A stretch of DNA of 64,000 bases from Piper betle (lineage: Eukaryota; Streptophyta; Magnoliopsida; Piperales; Piperaceae). The DNA lies in contig JAURVB010001676.1 in the NCBI GenBank assembly GCA_033002965.1, positions 1-64,000 on the forward strand, written 5' to 3'. This document shows, one piece after another, positions 11,760 to 23,179 of this stretch (its first letter is position 1; the number at the start of each line of letters is the position of its first letter). The translations under genes were made by a program, and so were the position numbers. Under the pieces are notes generated by a model. It saw nothing but the letters and a program-made list of their open reading frames with translations. It was not told the origin of the DNA and did no database searches.

Positions 11760-12620
11760 ATGATAAATTTTACAATAATTAAAAAGACTAAGCAAAATAA
11801 TAGAGGTGTTTGAGGGTGGACACGTCCAAGTTCCGGAGCCCACCACACTAAACAACGTGGGCACCCATCACAAACCAAATATACACCGTAAGATTTAGTA
11901 AATTGAAAAATTCTACGATTATGATGACTAGTAATTATTTGATGACTATTATAGGTTTATATACAAAAACTTCACTCATCAGTAAAAGCTAGTGGATTTA
12001 ATTTTAATAAAGGCCATGGTTGGTGTGCGTTGGGAAAAGTGCCTTGAACACGCCCCTGCTCTTGTCACGGTGCAGGATCAAATCCAAACTCTATTTGAAA
12101 TTCAAGTTTTAACTCAAAAAGCTTAATAAAATCACATGAGACATGGAGTGAGGAAGAAAGACACTCAAAAAGTAAGTAAAATTCTTTTTACTCCTTGGAA
12201 AGAAGGGTTTATAAAGAAAAAATGATGAAAAGAAATCACCGGGCATGAATGGGCGTGACCCAACACTGGTAGAGTCTAGAAATTGGGCTTCGCTTACTGT
12301 GTTTCGAGCACAGGCCTAGGCGCTAGGCCAAAACACAGCGCAGCAGCACTCAAAATTAGCCTCGCGACGCTGGTTCTTAAAAACATAAAACTAATAATCC
12401 CTACCTATTTTTTAAAACTAGAAAACTAATAACTTAAGAAAAGAATGATCATATATGAATAAGTGTCTTTCGATTTAAACTTGCTCCTAGTTTGACATAT
12501 GTCATGTCAACAAGTAGAAGTAGACTAAGTTTTTGAACTTAATATTTTAAAGTCGTAATTTTAATATATATAATAAAAAATATCAAATGTGACAAAAATT
12601 AAAGGTTCAATTTAGTGTTA
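11760..12620. other. Intergenic, nothing recognised
   Basis: No coding frame is seen. A short GC-rich stretch near 12240-12370 contains the inverted motif GCCTAGGCGCTAGGC. No function can be assigned. Confidence 0.35.
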
Positions 12621-12627
12621 TTCTGGC

Positions 12628-13290
12628 CATGCACCAAGTGTCTTATCTTTATAAATATTTTTCATTTATTAGAATCAACCTCGTCATTATATTTATATAG
12701 GTAAAAATCTTTAAGTATAGTCTGTAAATCAATATGCTATTTGATAGACCTTGACTCTTATTAAGATAATTAAGTCAACCTTATTACAGTTTAGCACTTT
12801 TATCGAAAGAATGACTTCTATAAAATAAATTTATAGTGCTCCTCCTATAACTCATTAACTTGTTTATACTTATAGAATCTGTTCGTGCGATCTCTACTTG
12901 CTAAATTTGGTTCCCACCAACAGCGATTACATATTAGCTTTAAGTCATTCCCTTTGATGCACTAAGTGTCTTATTTTTATGAATGTTTTTCATCTATTAG
13001 AATCAGCCTCGTCATTATATTTATATAGGTAAAAATCTTCAAGTATATTCCGCAAATCAATATGCTATTTGATAGACCTTGACTCTTATTATGATAATTA
13101 AGTCAACCTTATTACAATCTTTAGCACTTTTATCAAAAGAATGACTTCTATAAAATATATTTATAGTGCTCCTCTTATAACTCATTAACTTATTTGTACT
13201 TATTGAATCTGCTCGTGCAATCTCCACTTGCTAAATTTGGTTGCCACCAGGGGTGATTACTTATTAGCTTTAAGTCTTTCCCTTTGATGC
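12628..13290. repeat. Tandem duplication of a ~330 bp block
   Basis: Copies at about 12628-12960 and 12961-13290 agree along their full length, including TATGCTATTTGATAGACCTT and TTTATAGTGCTCCTC. They differ by scattered substitutions and small indels. No open frame spans them. They probably lie in a decayed retroelement whose identity I cannot give. Confidence 0.8.
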
Positions 13291-14940
13291 CTTATAGATT
13301 TTTGAGATAATATTTAAAGAAAACTGATCACTTATCATTTATAAAAATATATAAATTTCACATATTTTGAAGTTATACCAACTGGATTTAATTATCATTA
13401 TTAAAATTTATATTGTGATGTTTAGTGAACTTTAACCTATAAGAAAATTTCATTATCACGATTTTCTCAATAACCTAAATTGGCTTCTTAAGACAAAGAT
13501 AATTGTAATTTCCTAAGTTGTTGCTAAATCTCAAGTAAGTATATCTATTACACAATTATGCCTTCACTTTGGATAAATTTATCAAAATTTGACAAATTTA
13601 TATGCTACTATCCCCACCACATAAAATACTACCAAAATAATTTATGCTTTATCTTGTCAATATCTAAAATTCATTAGAATCGTCATACTCCTCAAGCATT
13701 TATATAATGCTTCTAATGACAAAACTAATGTTCTAACAACAATTCAGATGTGACAAAATTTTTCAAGCATCTTCAAAGGAGTAACTCCCCACCATTTCCT
13801 TAGAATAAAACTAGGACTAGATGTGTATTTTATTGTTTTCAAACTTGACTAAAAGTAGCTATTGTCCACAATAAGGCAAATAAAAATGCAATCTTATAAG
13901 ATGTAATAGTTATTCTTAATAGTTATATTTACAAGATTAAGATATTCTCTCATTAAGTACTCGTAAGGATATTTTAATCATGAAAAATTGAATTTTACCA
14001 TCAAATATTTATATATTATCTCCACCATGAAATAATACCACATACGAATCCTTTGATTTCATCCAATAAAGCCTATATTGAAATTATGAAAGTCTTACAT
14101 ATTTGATTCATCAAAATATCAAAAACCTTACACCAATATTTGTCTTAATACAAAGAGTACATAATATACCTTACTCTTTAAGTTTGTATATCAAAGTTTT
14201 TCTACTAGTTTTATATAAATATTCTCTTTTTAGCATTTTATAAAGAATTATTTTTTCATCATTGATATAACGGATCACGAGATTATATAAACGTCCTAGT
14301 GCATAGAACATAGAATAAAACAATTGTACAAACAAAAAATAAACATTAAAGTTGATTCAGTACTCCTTATGCCTCTATATTTCATTCAACATGTCTAAGT
14401 TATTATCCACAAATTCATCAATACTTAACTTCTCTTAATTACTCACTTACACCTAATGGAATTATTGACAAATAAGTCAACTAAAATCATAACCCATGTG
14501 TAACTATTTGATGAATACAAGATTATTATTGTTTCACCACATAAAAATTTTACTAGACATTATTGTCTTATAAAAGTCCTTAGATTATCTCCATCTAAGA
14601 AAGTAAACTGATTCTATATCATAGTTCTTCACAACTAATGGTTTACTTCTTCTCAAACTTATAAAATTTGGTGGATTTTATTGATATCATTTCTTAATTC
14701 AATAACCATCCATTTTATTTCAAATGATAAAACACAATTAGAAGAAGCTTGAATCACTTTCTTAGTATGTTTACTAAATATAGAATTCCCCTATAAGACA
14801 ATATTCAAATATTTCATCATATTTTGGACAATCAAATTAAGATCCACCGAAAATTTATATGTTTGATATATAAGCATTAAGCTTCTCAATGTAAGCTTCA
14901 TAAATGATCTTCCGATCTAATTTTTAAGTTTACAATTAAA
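13291..14940. other. AT-rich intergenic, probably decayed retroelement
   Basis: There is no open frame of note and no recognisable protein motif on either strand. The texture (short phrases such as CACCACATAAAATACTACC recurring in altered form) suggests an old repeat, but no class can be supported. Confidence 0.3.
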
Positions 14941-14945
14941 TGGTG

Positions 14946-17650
14946 TTTTGACACCTCAAGTCCGGCTCACTCAAGAACTGAACCGGAATGTTACGGGTCA
15001 CTTGATTAAGTTAGTTAACCCGAACCTAACCCGAATGGATATACTCTCAGCGTCTTAAGAGGAAGATAATTATTGTTATGCACGCATGGGATGTAAGGAA
15101 TCCTAAAAGGATATTAAGTATAGAAAATTCTAAATTAAAATAGATAAAATTTCCCTTTAAAGTGCAATAAGGGTCACCCTATCAAATAATAGATAATATA
15201 AATATTTCATAAAAACATTTACACAATAATTTCATTTCAATTGCATGACTAGTTTTGAGTTGAGTCTTGACTCAACTACAAATTCACATTCATTCTAACT
15301 TACTGAAACTAAGTCTCGACCTATGTGTTCATTTTTATTCACAATTATATTTTTAGGTTGGGGTCTTGACCTGCCTGCTGAACATGTTCAAAATCAAAAC
15401 ATCTCTACTAACAAAAGACATGGTCATATTCTACATTCCATCACAACATCATAACTAAATAAATGTTTTATTGTCAGATAGATGTGTGTGTACAAGATGT
15501 CACTACTCCTCCGTCCAGGCTGACATATCAGACTCCTACTCATCACCTATATATATAATAGAAAATTGTTAAAAACGAGTGTTACTAATCCAGAAATAAC
15601 TATAACAAACTAGTAAATGAGACCTAACTCTCATTTTAAAGAAAACCATATACATCTTCTAATAAACTCTTATAAGGGCATCTACTATAGAGTCATCAGG
15701 CTGCAAACGCAATAGCATCCTGAGCTGCCTGGTCTGCTGATGCTGCTCTCAGTATTTTCTCATATTTCTTTTGACCCCTTGGAACTACTGGTATATCTTA
15801 AGCCCATATTTCTCCTAGCCCTGAGCACAAAGGCCAAGTATTCTTAGGCAGTTTGCCTTTAGTACCTTTTGAACCACATGTCTGAACATGCTCTATACTA
15901 AACAATACTTGTAAACCTCCACGTTCTTCAAGTGTGAGGAAACTCAAAATACACAGTTGTCAGGATCTCACGAGAATAGAACAATCCCCTCACTAATCTA
16001 CAGCCCACTGTGACTGGCACGTGCACCCCGCTCATATTACATGCGATTCGGTTTCACAATCTCTCGTCTCACTAAAAACTTAATAAAATTATATATAAGC
16101 TTGGGAAGGGATTTATATAATAGCGCGAAGGTAATTTGTGATGGATCTTATTTTTGAAATTAGACTCAAGAGATCTCATCTTCGAGGGTTATTAATCCAA
16201 AAACTATTCGAGTAAATAGCCCAAGTTAAATGGGATCTGATAAAACACCAATTAACCTGTCCTACAATCAGTAAATAAATCACAATAGAATAAGCGATAA
16301 ACTAGGGGCAAGTCCTAAACGGACCTGGTAGGAATCTCCAAGCGAGGACACACGCCTAGGCGGTGAGCTTCTAACCCGCACTTACATATTAAAACTAAAT
16401 GCTAATGACCAGTATGATGCATGAAAGCTACATCCAAATGCATCTACTCATCATCAAATCATATGAGACATGCAATATCAATTAGATCAAAATCTCAACC
16501 TAGGACATCTAATTATGATTAGCACACGATACTAGTATTACATACATTGATTATAAATATTAGGACATCTAATTATGATTAGCACACGATACTAGTATTA
16601 CATACATCGATTATAAATATGTAACATATAGTACATCAGATCATATTTGCTGGTAATATCTAGCTAAGTATTCCATTTATATCACTTCATGATAATTACC
16701 CAACATTAAGAAAAATTGCATTTAACTCATGTAATCAATTCATCAAATATTTATCGACTTATATGCTTCAATTTATTTCATTTTCATGAATTGAAAAGAA
16801 TGACAAGGGAGGAGCTCGGCTAGGGCTCAGGATGGAAACGGTGAGCCCACATCAGTCAGTCGGCAATTGGCCGGCAGTGGCAACTGATTGCCAATGGCGG
16901 CCGATACAAAATACTGGAAGAAATTCCAGGTGAGTTGAGCAAAGGTGGCGGCTTTCTCGTCTCTGAGTAGCACTTCAAGTCGAACAGGGTTCGACATGTA
17001 CGAGGGGTCGATAGCAAGCGGCGGGGAGGCGAGACTGGTGGTGGTGAGGCCGGTGGTACTCCCACAAAATAGAGCAATGTGGCGGCAAGTAGGTAGGGAA
17101 GAAGAGAAGGAGGAGGAAGGAAGGGAAGGGCAATGGCAGTGCGGCCGGTGGTGGGGTGAGACAGGGGAGGCGTCGGTGGAAGTAATTGTCGAGGAGGAAG
17201 GGAAGGATAGAGAAGAATAAGGTGATGGCAGTTTCATAAATAAACTTGACTAGTCCCATGCGCAAGTCAAAAATAATAAATAAATTCTAAAAATATAAAT
17301 AATAATAATAAAATGTCATAAAATAAAATAATAATATCCTATTTCAAAGCACATCTTCTAAGCTTACTAACCCACCAAAAAATAATAAATAATAAAAAAT
17401 AACACATGTTCTAAGCCTATTAACCCACCAAAAAATAATAAATAATGCGTCTTAACACGATAAACGATAAAAATATAATTATGCGGTCTACCCACCAAAA
17501 AATAATAAATAATAATAAATATTGCATCTTAACGCAATAAACGATATAAATTTAATTATATGGTCTACTATATAAAAAAATGACATAAATCTAATTCTGT
17601 TGTCGAATGCCGATGGGTCGACTACGGTATACTATATAAAAAATGACATA
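14946..17650 (-). mobile_element. Decayed LTR of the dominant family
   Basis: It starts GTTTTGACACCTCAAGTCCG, an eroded form of the TGTAACACCCCAAATCCG terminus. It follows the 28472 LTR in order: CTCAGCGTCTTAAGA near 15046, CCTGAGCACAAAGGCC near 15820, GGGAAGGGATTTATATAATA near 16103, a CTAGGCGGTGAGC block near 16358, a GC-rich block at 16800-17220, and TCTTAACGCAATAAACG near 17526. The distal end is eroded and no interior adjoins it. Confidence 0.7.
16501..16620. repeat. 60 bp tandem duplication, one mismatch
   Basis: Two adjacent 60 bp units begin TAGGACATCTAATTATGATT and differ only at one base (CATTGA versus CATCGA). The near identity inside an otherwise decayed LTR implies a recent local duplication. 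Confidence 0.95.
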
Positions 17651-17659
17651 AATCTAAAC

Positions 17660-18096
17660 TGAGCCAAACCAAAATATTTTGGTTAATTCGAATCCATAAC
17701 CGAGTAGCCAAATTATATTATAAGTTATAAAAAATTTTGTTTAATTATTTAATTAGATTATATCATTATTTTAGTTAACATAACCATTTAATAAGTAATT
17801 TTAAATGTATATATCATATTAAATAAATAAATTCAATAATATAAATATTATAACCTCATGATAATTTACATAAAATATAAATTTTGGAATATTTTTAAAA
17901 ATTCGGTTAATTCGGTTATTTCGATTGATTTGATTCGACTCAGTTCGGTTCCAAACTGAAATATTCATATACATGTCAGTTTCTTTATGACCTTACCAAC
18001 AACTGAACTATTTTGGAACCAAACCAAATTGTTAGTATGGATTTGATTTGATTTGATTTGATTTTTAATGTTTAGCTAAATTATGCCCACCCCTAA
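17660..18096. mobile_element. Truncated hAT-type MITE
   Basis: The right end ATGCCCACCCCTA is the reverse complement of TAGGGGTGGGCAT, a terminus shared with the MITE at 28084 (TAGGGGTGCCTAT). Subterminal runs of TTCGGTT and ATTCGGTTAATTCGG are typical of this group. The left terminus is missing, probably lost at the border with the decayed LTR. Confidence 0.45.
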
Positions 18097-18420
18097 CCAA
18101 GTACTTTCCTCCAGAAGCCAACGTTTCGACTTATCTTACATGCTCCATGACCAACCCAGACCGAGTCAAGGACTCAAGGTAGCCGTAACGTCAATCCCAG
18201 CTGAACGTTCAAAGTGTTCACAGAATCTCAACCCAATACACAGCTCATGGCTTCCCGTACTTACGAAAATTAATTTTACGGAAAATGTGAGGTGTTATTT
18301 TCTGGAGAAGAATCTTTTATTTTATATTGTGAACAACTTTTCTCAAAATATATTAAGAAATTTTATAGGGTCAGAGCGGCAGGATTTTATATGGTGGGAC
18401 CAGCCGGAATGATTATAAGC

Positions 18421-18574
18421 AATCTTGATTCAAGGATGTTAATTCAACAAAGAAAAACAGACCCATTATATGCAATCTTGATTCAAGGATGTTAATTCAA
18501 CAAAGAAAAACAGACCCATTATATGCAATCTTGATTCAAGGATGTTAATTCAACAAAGAAATACAGACCCATTT
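18421..18574. repeat. 53 bp tandem repeat, three copies
   Basis: Units begin AATCTTGATTCAAGGATGTT at 18421, 18474 and 18527. Copies one and two are identical; copy three carries an A-to-T change and is incomplete. The array ends about 430 bp before the start codon of the CIF-like gene, so it lies in that gene's upstream region. Confidence 0.95.
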
Positions 18575-18850
18575 TCTACCCAAAACAATCCAACTAACAA
18601 TTCTTCCGAAGAAATTTCGACGTAGAGAACTCATCATCCGATACTCCGAATAAAAATCAAAAGAAAGTTGAAAGATTGGTAGGACGACGAGAAGAAGCAT
18701 TTCCACATTGCGCGTAGCAAAGAAGTTGGAGGCTACTAGAAGTTGACCCAAGAAGGAGTGTACAAAATTTGTAAAAGTAAACCTTGATCAAAGTACATTG
18801 TTTGACATATTCCAGGTTTAAATTTTCAACTCTCTTTCTTTCTCTGGTTG

Positions 18851-18857
18851 TATAAAA
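18851..18857 (+). promoter_or_regulatory. Likely TATA box of the CIF-like gene
   Basis: TATAAAA lies in TTGTATAAAACCTCGAG, 156 bp before the ATG at 19007. That would give a 5' leader of roughly 120 bp. No better TATA-like site lies closer to the start. Confidence 0.5.
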
Positions 18858-19006
18858 CCTCGAGTTTCCAAAACCTTAGCAGGCAAAGTTTCTTCTATTT
18901 GGATTTTCTCGCCAATATTGGTTTGTAATTCACCGTCTTAAAAGAGGGGAAAAGATACAAGAATTTGTTCATAATTTGTTTGGCCGAAGTAGTTCATCTG
19001 TCCATC

Positions 19007-20172
19007 ATGAGCGCATTCCTCCCTAAACTTCTCCTTGTAAGCCTTGTTTTGGTGTCGCTACTTTCAGCTTCATTTGCAGGTACGTAAGATTCTCAAACTT
19101 TACAGCCTTCATGACTATACATGCATATTGCATTATTTTCACGATAGTGCACTTATATTTTATGATACTTAACCATGGGAACCATATCTTTTGTTAAAAC
19201 TGATTAATTTTCTTTTCTACGGCTAGCTCATCCTTTTTTTGGGTATATAAGTGCATGTATTTTTTTAGATTTAATTTTTATGATTGATTTGGGTCTTCTT
19301 ATGATATCTTCATTTATACTTTGTTCATGCAGGTGGCCGATGGAAATTAGCCGAGGTAGCAACTCATGTGAGTTGCAATGACTCCTTAGCTTTTAATTTT
19401 TTTTCGTTTAAATTGATTTCTAGAGCATAAATGTCCAAAATTATGTCTGAATGAGTGACACAAGGTCAATCTTAGTATCATATCAACCGCATCTAATATA
19501 AGAATATCATCAGTATTTAAATTTATATTACAGTACTGCAATTTATTTGATTAGATAAAATTACACACGCCATTCAACTATCCTTATAATCTAATGGCTT
19601 ATTTTATTTTTAGCTTAAATAGGAGTATCAGATGTTACCCCTACTAATTTTTTCCTATATCTTCTCTTAATAATAAAAGAGTAATTAAAGATTATCCTAT
19701 GATGAAATGTATGAAATTTAACCAATCAAAATACAATAAAATAAAAATATATATATTAAATTATTATATCTTTATTTAATTAAACTTTCTCCATAAAATC
19801 GGAGTATATCATCTTTTTGTTCTTTATTTATAAAATCAGAGTATATGTCTAACATATATTTTTGCCCGGTGTGTCAACATGCCCAACAACACCACAAATA
19901 AATGTAGTGGCTTGTAATAATAATAATTTTGTAGCATATTCCCATGATATATTTAATTATATATCTACCTGCTTGATTAAATTTTTGATATTGTGTGTAC
20001 GTGGCAGGATGTAGCAAATAAACATTTGAGCTATGATGCATTAACAAACCCCAATGGGATGAGCCATGGAGCAAGTCATAGAGCAACTGCAGTGGTTCAT
20101 GTCAACGATTACGGCTCGTTTGATACTCCGCCGACTCGTGGGAAGCCCCCCATCAAGCCCATACCCAATTGA
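19007..20172 (+). CDS. CIF-like: CIF-like sulfated peptide hormone precursor
   Basis: Three exons, 19007-19079, 19333-19367 and 20008-20172, join through GT-AG introns (GTACGT and GTGAGT donors) into 90 codons and a TGA. Residues 1-24 form a signal peptide: hydrophobic LLLVSLVLVSLLSASFA, likely cleaved before GGRW. Residues 25-69 are a variable propeptide ending RATAVVHVN. Residues 70-90 begin DYGSFDTPPT and end KPPIKPIPN at the stop. Established knowledge: Casparian strip integrity factors CIF1/CIF2 are 21-residue peptides starting DYG, sulfated on that Tyr, hydroxylated on Pro and ending PPFKLIPN. They signal through the GASSHO/SGN3 receptor kinases for the endodermal barrier, and other family members act in embryo cuticle or pollen wall. 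Here Asp70-Tyr71 give the sulfation signal and the length is exactly 21. Differences are Ile85 for Phe and Pro87 for Leu. The family is inferred with good confidence; which member is not. Confidence 0.85.
20107..20169 (+). other. Predicted mature CIF-like peptide segment
   Basis: These 21 codons (residues 70-90) encode the conserved C-terminal peptide. The acidic residue before Tyr71 is the usual tyrosylprotein sulfotransferase signal. Pro77, Pro78, Pro83 and Pro84 are candidates for hydroxylation. No residues follow the final Asn90, so no C-terminal trimming would be needed. Confidence 0.75.
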
Positions 20173-20211
20173 TGGACACTGCAGCTCCCACAACTCCATC
20201 AAAATCACCCA

Positions 20212-20241
20212 TTGATATATATATATATATATATATATATA
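20212..20241. repeat. (TA)n microsatellite
   Basis: About 14 TA units lie 40 bp after the stop codon of the CIF-like gene, probably within its 3' untranslated region. Confidence 0.95.
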
Positions 20242-21430
20242 GCTTTTAATTTGGTTAATTTACAGGAAAAAAATGGTTACGAATTCATTTGATTATTTAA
20301 ATTGTGGGTTTAAATTTTCATGAATTATTGTTATATTTGATGCTTTTCATTATCATGCCAATGTAGACGACTTGCAGATTAATAGAAAATCATTCTTATG
20401 GCAGCGCGGCAAAACTACTCACTCTCTTGTATATATATGAATTCTAAAAATTATTTAACCCAAAAGAATAGAAGAAGCCTAGGATGCATCATCTTGACAT
20501 TGCTGCAGCCCCAGCATTTACCCTCCATACCATCATCTAATTCTCCGGTGTACCTTTTAACAACTAATCTTCACCACAATCCCTTCCCAAGCATCACCCA
20601 TTCTTTTTCAGAGACCGCCATCAACTACCTCTTTCTTCCCACCGATCAAACATTTCCTCACTTTATCCAAAATAATAAAATTTTATAAAATTTTATCCTT
20701 CAATTTATATTTGTTAGTTTTGTTTTAAATTCAATTAAGTTAGGAGTCAATTATATTAGGGTATTAGACTATTTTATCATTAGGTTTGATTATAATTAAG
20801 TAGGATGGTGTTAGACTGACCTTAGACAACTCAGTTCCTTCTCGTATAGACATTGTAAGCAGGGTGCTTTAAATGAGATTGGATTTGTAGTAGCAAATAC
20901 TACATCAAAGTCATAGCAGCTTTCATTGGTTTAAATGACTACAATTACTAGAGTTTAATTGTTAGTCACAATTATATTTTCTAGACTCAACTAATTGTGT
21001 TCATTTATAACAATGAGAGGGCTGGTATAACGTATTTTCTGTAGCATTGCAACAAACTCTATCATGCTTTCAATCCTCAGAAGTCCTGCCTGAGAATCAA
21101 GAACCCATGTGACGTTTCTAATGTTGCCCAGTACTTGTATTTTAATAAATTTTATGCGGAATAAGTGCCAGGCTGATATGCTTTTAGCTTAGATTAATTG
21201 AAAATTTTAATTTTAGGATGAGAAAATTTTACCTGTCAAAGTTTAGATTTGGCATGGAATTGTTGCTATTTATTAATAGGTATTGTGGCCTTGAACTTGC
21301 CAAATATCCTTACGAGAAGTAGGTAAATGATGGGTATGGTGCGGTTGGATCACCTCTTCCTTTTTTTGGTGATAAATACAAAAAAGGAACAACACTATGA
21401 TTAAAAGAGAGTGATCAACATAACTCTTAA
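20242..21430. other. Downstream intergenic, nothing recognised
   Basis: A 96-codon plus-strand frame at 20398-20688 has no recognisable motif and lies in AT-rich DNA just past the CIF-like gene. It is treated as chance. No repeats with clear borders are seen. Confidence 0.35.
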
Positions 21431-21438
21431 GTCTTACC

Positions 21439-22676
21439 CACTATTGGTGAAATCGGCCGATTCCACTCGGAATCGGCCGATTTAAATTGGCTCGGGAGTG
21501 ATCTAAGCCGATTTAGGCCTCGAATTGGTCGAAGCTAAATCGGGCTCGGAATTAGCCGATTCACCCCGATTTCGACCAATTCAAAACCGATTCGGAATTG
21601 GGGTGAATAGGGCATAATCGGACTTTATAGGTAAATTATTAAAATGCCATAGGTATGATATTAAATATATTATTTAAACATGGGTAAAATTAAATTTTAT
21701 ATTTTAAAAACCTAAAATTACCCGATTCCTCCCCTCCGCCGCGGCCGCCGACCTCGCCTCCGTCTTCGACCTCGCCTCCACCCTCCGACCTCGCCCATCC
21801 GCCGCCGACCTCACCCATCCGCCCCTGCCCTCCGACCTCGCCTCAGCCCTCCGACCTCCCCATCCGCCGCCGACCTCGCCCATCCGACCTCGCCTCCGCC
21901 CTCCATCCTCACCCATCTGCTGCAGACCTCTCCCGTCCGCCCCCGGCCTCCGACCTCGCCTCATCCCTCCAACCTTGCCATTCCACCACCGACCTCGCCC
22001 GTCCGCCCCAGCCCTCCAACCTCGCCCATCCGCCGCCGACCTCGCCCGTCCGCCCCCGCCCTCCAACCTCGCCTCCGTCTCCAACCTCGCCCGTCCGCCC
22101 CCATTGCCCACCTTGCCCGTCTGCCCTGGCCACCTCTGTAAAGTTGCAACTTGTCATCATTGTGCAAAATTTTTTTTGCTGTCAAATTTGATATTTAGCT
22201 GCTGTAAATTTTGATTGTTTTTGCAATTTGTTGATTGTTTCTGCAATTTGTATGATTCCTTTGTTGATTCTTTTGTATGATTCCTTTCATAGAACATAAC
22301 ATGTTTGTTGATTCTTTTGCTGTCTTTTTTAATTAGATATACGTTGCCATGTGTTCTTGGTTGTAGGACTTGATTGTTGTCGAAATAAAAAATTTAATGT
22401 TGTTCTTAGCTACCGTGATTTGGATTTGTTTGTAATTAAATCTGGTTGGTGGTTTTAGGATTTGATTGTTTTATAAATAAAAAATTAGTGTTAATCTTAG
22501 TGATTGATTAGCTAGTGATTTTATGTATTTATGTTATGAATTATTAAATTTTTATATATGACCGATTTAGGCCGATTCTACTGGACCGATTCTTGGCCGA
22601 TTTAAACCGATTCTGATTCTGATTCTAACTCCTTCAAAAATCGATTCTGATTCCGAATCCGATTTTTGTAACCATG
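21439..22676. mobile_element. Non-autonomous hAT transposon
   Basis: It is flanked by a perfect 8 bp direct repeat GTCTTACC (21431-21438 and 22677-22684), the duplication size of hAT elements. The ends start with CA: CACTATTGGTGAAATCGG on the left and CATGGTTACAAAAATCGG for the right end in reverse complement, imperfect inverted repeats sharing a GGT core and AAATCGG. Both subterminal zones (21450-21600 and 22559-22665) are packed with CCGATT/AATCGG motifs in both directions, typical of transposase-binding sites. The 1238 bp body holds no transposase, only a GC-rich minisatellite and AT-rich sequence. It therefore needs a transposase supplied elsewhere. Confidence 0.85.
21720..22130. repeat. 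GC-rich minisatellite inside the hAT element
   Basis: Irregular repetition of CGACCTCGCC, CCCATCCGCCGCCGACCTCG and CCGTCCGCCCCCGCCCTCC units is seen. Because unit lengths are near multiples of three, long frames appear on both strands (Gly/Arg-rich on minus). They carry no known domain and are not considered genes. Confidence 0.85.
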
Positions 22677-22907
22677 GTCTTACCTCTTGTCCTTCTCTTC
22701 CTATAGAGAATGTCACACTTTCCTACTCAGCTCCCCCTAATTTCTCCGGTTTACTTGTCTCATCTTACTTTTGAAACCCCCACAACTCCTTTTCTACTCT
22801 CATTCCCACGACTCCTTTTCTGCTTTTCCGACATATGCTCTTCGAAGGATGAGCAAAAGACTTTGAAGAACATTGAAGGCTAAAAAATAGTATCATGATA
22901 GTTTGAA

Positions 22908-23170
22908 GATATAATAGCCTAGCTTAATTAGTGTAAATTGATAGGCTTAATTATTTCTTAAAAAATAATTAATCAAATTAAAAATCATAAAAAATTTACC
23001 TCCAAAATTCCGTAACTAGATAGACTTTGATTATCCAACATAGTCTCAAGTTGGCCTTGATATCACATATAACAATCTGACTCAATTAGTGCAAAATGGT
23101 ACACTCAATTATCTTTTGAAAAACAATTAACAAAATTGAAGATCATAAATACATTTATGCTAACATATTG
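22908..23170. repeat. Diverged two-copy repeat
   Basis: TTAATTAGTGTAAATTGATA (near 22923) and TCAATTAGTGCAAAATGGTA (near 23083) begin similar ~85 bp blocks. Both continue into an ATTATCTTTTGAAAAACAATTAA-like stretch. This is old tandem or dispersed repeat DNA of unknown class. Confidence 0.45.
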
Positions 23171-23179
23171 GATTTTACC

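Noticed and set aside
17660..18100. Runs of TTGATTTGATTTGATTTG taken at first for a satellite
   Set aside because: The run is only a few units long and sits in the subterminal zone of a MITE, which explains it.
19600..19900. Possible Helitron-like end in intron 2 of the CIF-like gene (TTGCCCGGTGTGTCAAC)
   Set aside because: No clear terminal hairpin plus CTRR end, and no matching 5' terminus.
21704..22185. Long Gly/Arg-rich frames on the minus strand
   Set aside because: They arise from the GC-rich minisatellite in the hAT element, are open in several frames at once, and have no domain.
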